Assembly: GCA_900547965.1 (NCBI GenBank)
Contig: URJE01000007.1
Span: 1-36,809 of the forward strand
Reading direction: 5' to 3'
DNA length: 36,809 bases
Source: an uncultured Eggerthella sp.
GTDB taxonomy: Bacteria > Actinomycetota > Coriobacteriia > Coriobacteriales > Eggerthellaceae
Within the stretch, counting starts at the first letter, position 1. The number at the start of each line of letters is the position of its first letter. The notes beneath the pieces were generated by a model that saw only the letters and a list, made by a program, of their open reading frames with translations, did no database searches and was not told where the DNA came from. Positions 34,016 to 36,809 of this stretch are shown here, in pieces. Both the position numbers and the translations under genes were made by a program.

Positions 34016-34900
34016 CTACTCCCCTTCCGATTCAGACACTTTGACAACATGCGTGGGAACATCGACCGTGGCGCGACGAGTGGCAGAGCAACTCATGTTC
34101 ACCGCCACGGGAAGCGCGGCAATGTGGCACGGAGCCGTCGCAACACGTACGCCCAACGCTGTGGTTTGGCCGCCCAATGCCCCCGCGCCAATTCCCGTTG
34201 CATTGATTGCGGAAAGCAATTCCGCCTCAAACGCCGCGGCATCGGGATTGGGGTTCACGGTACCAAGCGGGCGCATCAAAGCGCGCTTGGCCAAGCCGCC
34301 GACCTTGTCGAACGTGGCGCCCACGCCTACGCCCACCACCAAAGGCGGACAAGCGTTTGCGGCCTTCTCACGCACGCAGGCAAGCACGGTATCGACAACG
34401 CCCTGCTTGCCAGCGCTTGGGGTGAGCATAACCACACGGCTGGCATTGTCGGAGCCGCCGCCTTTCAGCATCACATGCAAACGGCAAACCCCTGGCTCAT
34501 CGACAAAATGAACCTCGCAGAAAGCCGGCGTGTTGTCTTGCGTGTTGTCGCGATCGAACAGCGCATCTTTTACCACCGATTTACGCAAACGCGCATCGAT
34601 GTAGGATTTCGCAACAGCATCGTTCACGCGAGAAAACACATCGCCGGGAACCAGCACGTCAGGGCCTGCTTCCAAGCATACCCATACCGTACCCGTGTCT
34701 TGGCAGATAGGCACGCAGTCATCTGCGGCAACGCAAGCGTTTTGCACCAGTTGGTCCAAAACGATGCGAGCACGGGCGCCGGTCTCGGTTTCGCGAGCAG
34801 CAACCAAACCCGACAAGATATCGTCGGGAACGCGCGTTGCCAGCTGCGGGATAAGGGGCAGCAGCGCCGCCTCGATATCGCCAGGGGTTACCGTTAGCAT
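34016..34900 (-). CDS. Class I fumarate hydratase alpha subunit
   Basis: Catalytic iron-sulfur half of the two-subunit fumarase, 294 residues. The three cluster cysteines are visible: Cys66 in PICQDTGT, a second in ANACPPLVVGVGVG and a third in NMSCSATRRA. KGGGSDNAS in the middle is also conserved. AAGGTGA precedes the ATG. It follows mdh by 22 bases and the beta subunit by two; together they run the reductive or oxidative malate-fumarate branch expected in an anaerobe. Confidence 0.94.
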   Translation of the reverse strand: MLTVTPGDIEAALLPLIPQLATRVPDDILSGLVAARETETGARARIVLDQLVQNACVAADDCVPICQDTGTVWVCLEAGPDVLVPGDVFSRVNDAVAKSYIDARLRKSVVKDALFDRDNTQDNTPAFCEVHFVDEPGVCRLHVMLKGGGSDNASRVVMLTPSAGKQGVVDTVLACVREKAANACPPLVVGVGVGATFDKVGGLAKRALMRPLGTVNPNPDAAAFEAELLSAINATGIGAGALGGQTTALGVRVATAPCHIAALPVAVNMSCSATRRATVDVPTHVVKVSESEGE

Positions 34901-34922
34901 GTAGTCACCTTAGAACGATTGT

Positions 34923-35846
34923 TTACTCGGGAAGATTCTCGAGACCCTTCTTAACGCTGGCAGCAGATTCCTGCAGGGCGGCCAGCTCTTCGGGAGTGAG
35001 ATCGAACTCGACGATTTCCTCAACGCCGCCCTTGCCCAAACGGACGGGGATGTTCATATACAGATCGTTCAGACCGTACTGACCGTCGATGTAAGCGCAA
35101 ACGCTCAGTACTTCCTTGGAATCGGTGAGGATAGCCTCGACCATTTTGGCAATGGAAGCGCCGGGGGCATAGTAGGCAGAGCCCGTCTTCAGGAAGGAAA
35201 CAACCTCGGCGCCACCCTTGGTGCAGCGCTTGGTAACCTCGGCAATGTCCTCTTCGCTCATGAGCTCGGTAATAGGAGTGCCCTTGACGGTGGTGAAGCG
35301 AGGCCAACAAACCATGCCCTCGCCGTGAGCACCAAGCGCCCAAGCGGTAACGTCAGCAGGATCGCAGCCAAGCTTTTCGCATACCGCAAAAGACAAACGG
35401 GAGGAGTCGAGCACGCCGCCCATGCCCATAAGACGATTGGAAGGCAAGCCGGACTTCTTGAAAGCCAGGTAGGTCATAACATCGAGCGGATTGGTAACGC
35501 AGATATAGATGGCGTTCGGAGAAGCAGCCATTGCCTGCTCGATAACAGAAGACATGATGCCGGAGTTGACACCAAGCAGGTCTTCACGGGTCATACCAGG
35601 CTTGCGAGCGATGCCAGCGGTGATTACCACGATGTCGGAATCGGCGGTTGCCGCATAATCGTTGGTGCCCGTTACCTTAACGGTGAACTTTTCCACCGAA
35701 CGCATGTGCATCATATCAAGTGCCTTGCCCTGGGGCAGACCCTCTGCCACGTCCACCAAAACGACGTCGGCGAGATTCTTGGAAGCGATGATGTGCGCAG
35801 CGGTTGCACCAACATTGCCTGCACCTACGATAGTGACCTTGCTCAT
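34923..35846 (-). CDS. mdh: Malate dehydrogenase (LDH-like type)
   Basis: NAD-dependent malate dehydrogenase of the LDH-like family, 307 residues. GAGNVGATAA at the N-terminus, VVITAGIARKPGMTR with the malate-specific Arg, VTNPLDVMTYLAFKKSG, and the catalytic His in GAHGEGMV are all present. AGGAGGAATA precedes the ATG at 35846; a 10-codon extension from 35876 has no ribosome site. It is the first gene of the operon mdh-fumA-fumB-tmk-holB-ricT-pncB. Confidence 0.95.
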   Translation of the reverse strand: MSKVTIVGAGNVGATAAHIIASKNLADVVLVDVAEGLPQGKALDMMHMRSVEKFTVKVTGTNDYAATADSDIVVITAGIARKPGMTREDLLGVNSGIMSSVIEQAMAASPNAIYICVTNPLDVMTYLAFKKSGLPSNRLMGMGGVLDSSRLSFAVCEKLGCDPADVTAWALGAHGEGMVCWPRFTTVKGTPITELMSEEDIAEVTKRCTKGGAEVVSFLKTGSAYYAPGASIAKMVEAILTDSKEVLSVCAYIDGQYGLNDLYMNIPVRLGKGGVEEIVEFDLTPEELAALQESAASVKKGLENLPE

Positions 35847-35874
35847 TATTCCTCCTGAACGGTTTGGATTCGCC

Positions 35875-35908
35875 ACGTGCCCTCACGGCACGTAATTGTT
35901 TTATTCTA
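35875..35908 (-). promoter_or_regulatory. Candidate mdh promoter and leader hairpin
   Basis: On the minus strand TAGAAT (35903-35908) may be the -10 box; an AT-rich segment precedes it but no clear -35 is visible. Between it and the mdh start lies a seven-pair hairpin, ACGTGCC/GGCACGT with a five-base loop (35875-35893), which would sit at the 5' end of the operon transcript. Confidence 0.4.
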
Positions 35909-35966
35909 CTCTTTCTTTATTTCCTCTATGGAAAAACCCGGCCCACCCATAAGAACAGCTGTTTCC

Positions 35967-36027
35967 GCCCATTACAGTCCGAGATAGGCCGTCGATGAAC
36001 TTCGGTGGCGATCATCCGGCGCATGGC
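35967..36027 (+). repeat. 61-bp direct repeat, copy A
   Basis: Matches 36619-36679 at 51 of 61 positions; nine of the ten differences are transitions. It ends at an ATG immediately followed by the repeat cluster that starts at 36029, while copy B ends at the ATG of the helix-turn-helix gene. Both copies may therefore be the upstream region of related genes. Confidence 0.8.
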
Positions 36028-36028
36028 G

Positions 36029-36356
36029 ATGGCAAGATATCGCCCCGATGCGTTCCCAAGCTGCCGACCATGGCAAGATTGCGCCCCGATGCGTTCCCGT
36101 GCTGCCGGCCATGGCAAGATATTGCCCTGATGCGTTCATGAAGGGGCCTCGGACGGGAAAAACACCAGTTCGTGGCAACATATCGCCTGCATGTATTCAA
36201 ATACAGCTAATTTTGGCAAGATATGCGTGGCATGTATCCGAAAGGCCCCGCAAAGCGCCGTTGGGGAATGCACCGCGCGAACATCTTGCCACCAAGGGGC
36301 GTTTTCGCCGTCCGAAGCACTCGAATCATGCACGGCGCACGAATCCTGCCATCCTC
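36029..36356. repeat. Cluster of seven degenerate ~25-bp motifs
   Basis: The motif TGGCAAGATATCGCCCCGAT plus GCGTTC occurs with its GGCAAG start at 36031, 36072, 36113, 36174 and 36215 on the plus strand, spaced 41, 41, 61 and 41 bases. Two more diverged copies lie on the minus strand, starting at 36290 and 36350. Each copy begins at an ATG, GTG or TTG; the first three translate to MARYRPDAF or close variants. The 41-base period is not a multiple of three, so the array does not encode a repeat protein. I see no gene in it. Confidence 0.7.
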
Positions 36357-36362
36357 TGACGG

Positions 36363-36574
36363 ACTTGCCCCTGCGCAGGGGCTGCATTGACGCACACCTC
36401 CAGCATTGTGCTGGTACTGATGGCCCTGCCCCTGCGCAGGGGCTCCTGCCCGAGCAACCGCATCGCGGGATCGCCTTTCAACGGCCTGGCCCCTGTGCAG
36501 GGATGGCCTCCCATACGGGCCGTGGTTCGCGGACCCTTCTCAACGCCTGGCCCATGTGCAGGGATGACCCCAGC
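36363..36574 (+). CRISPR. Possible decayed type I-E CRISPR array (4 repeats)
   Basis: Four hairpin-forming repeats lie at exactly 61-base intervals; the core CTGYGCAG begins at 36371, 36432, 36493 and 36554 (ATGTGCAG in the last). Best copies read CCTGGCCCCTGTGCAGGGAT with a following GGCC or GACC. A 29-base repeat plus 32-base spacer is the type I-E size, and a CCCC-stem-GGGATGA(C/T)CC shape is common in actinobacterial I-E repeats. The outer bases of the repeats diverge, and no cas gene is in the window, so this looks like a relic. The three spacers are unrelated to each other. Confidence 0.5.
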
Positions 36575-36618
36575 GCCCCGCCGATGCCCGCCACCTGCCG
36601 ATACCCGCCGCTCGCCGT

Positions 36619-36679
36619 GCCCGTTGCAGTCAGGGACAAGCCGCCGATGGGCTTCGGCGGCGATCATCCGGCGCATGGC
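36619..36679 (+). repeat. 61-bp direct repeat, copy B
   Basis: Partner of 35967-36027, 652 bases away. It covers the region just upstream of, and the first codon of, the gene at 36675. The repeat cluster and CRISPR-like repeats lie between the two copies. Confidence 0.8.
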
Positions 36680-36809
36680 CTGCAGTCCGGCCAAGCCCCG
36701 AGGGGCCGCCGACTGCGTCATCTCGACGGGCAGGCCGACAACGGAATGCTGCGCAGAACTGGGCCTGGATTCCAAAACCGCGAACAAGTGGGCGCAGAAC
36801 CGCCGGCGG
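36675..36809 (+). CDS. Putative transposase OrfA-like HTH protein, partial
   Basis: An open frame of 45 codons running off the right edge. It reads M-A-x-S-P at the start, then STGRPTTECCAELGLDSKT and NKWAQNRRR. The spacing of GRP, E, ELG, T and W matches, from memory, the N-terminal helix-turn-helix of IS3-type OrfA transposases. No good ribosome site is seen. It may be a live or a degraded copy; the three closely spaced Cys are not usual for OrfA. Another HTH regulator is possible. Confidence 0.42.
   Translation, partial: MACSPAKPRGAADCVISTGRPTTECCAELGLDSKTANKWAQNRRR

Noticed and set aside
36029..36240. The 41-base repeats as a CRISPR array
   Set aside because: Spacing varies (41, 41, 61, 41), copies occur in both orientations, and interunit segments are too short for spacers; only the 61-base series to the right fits a CRISPR.
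36048..36359. 103-codon plus-strand frame across the motif cluster
   Set aside because: It reads through repeats with a 41-base period, so the apparent protein changes frame relative to each repeat; no initiation signal.
36574..36618. Short CCGATGCCCGCC-like tandem units after the last CRISPR-like repeat
   Set aside because: Imperfect, about 17 bases apart and GC-rich; too weak to separate from base composition.

Overview
This is a chromosomal window of roughly mid-50s percent G+C. Nearly all genes lie on the minus strand, so the operons read from right to left. The combination of Gram-positive synteny (tmk-holB-ricT), a BceAB/BceRS-like peptide-resistance module, a membrane-anchored HtrA, paired DegV proteins and an actinobacterial pyrH-frr-uppS-cdsA-dxr-rseP-ispG-proS block suggests a member of the Coriobacteriia (Actinomycetota), probably Eggerthellaceae. 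That placement is inference from gene content; no 16S or other marker was available.

Layout, left to right. 217-5364: a large FtsX-type ABC permease and its ATPase, then a BceS-like intramembrane-sensing kinase and an OmpR-type regulator, with a BceR-like palindrome in front of the ATPase gene. 5521-16043: the envelope/isoprenoid/translation operon (pyrH, frr, uppS, cdsA, dxr, rseP-like protease, ispG, proS, a U32 protein and a small unknown gene). 16115-20340: aroD and a ydiB-like aroE, htrA, and an orphan family-3 solute-binding lipoprotein with a polyserine tail, separated by strong intrinsic terminators. 20814-23986: comF (+), a membrane glycosyltransferase (-), a small cupin (+) and a small acidic protein (+). 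23987-24604: a gene-free repeat region and a tRNA-Thr. 24702-28624: a PflX-type radical SAM protein, an NAD-binding dehydrogenase relative with a Cys/His-rich tail, and two tandem DegV/FakB-like proteins. 28769-35846: the operon mdh-fumA(alpha)-fumB(beta)-tmk-holB-ricT-pncB.

35900-36809 differs from the rest. It has no housekeeping gene. It holds seven degenerate copies of a ~25-bp motif, an 84 percent direct repeat of 61 bp, four hairpin repeats at an exact 61-bp period that look like a decayed type I-E CRISPR array, and, running off the right edge, the start of a helix-turn-helix protein resembling an IS3-type transposase OrfA. This is an accessory or decayed mobile segment.

I found no complete undescribed system. 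The best leads are the repeat island at the right end, the PDZ-less site-2 protease with a novel insertion, the Cys/His-tailed dehydrogenase relative, a probable single-base frameshift at the end of one degV gene, and the long inverted-repeat element near 24.2 kb.
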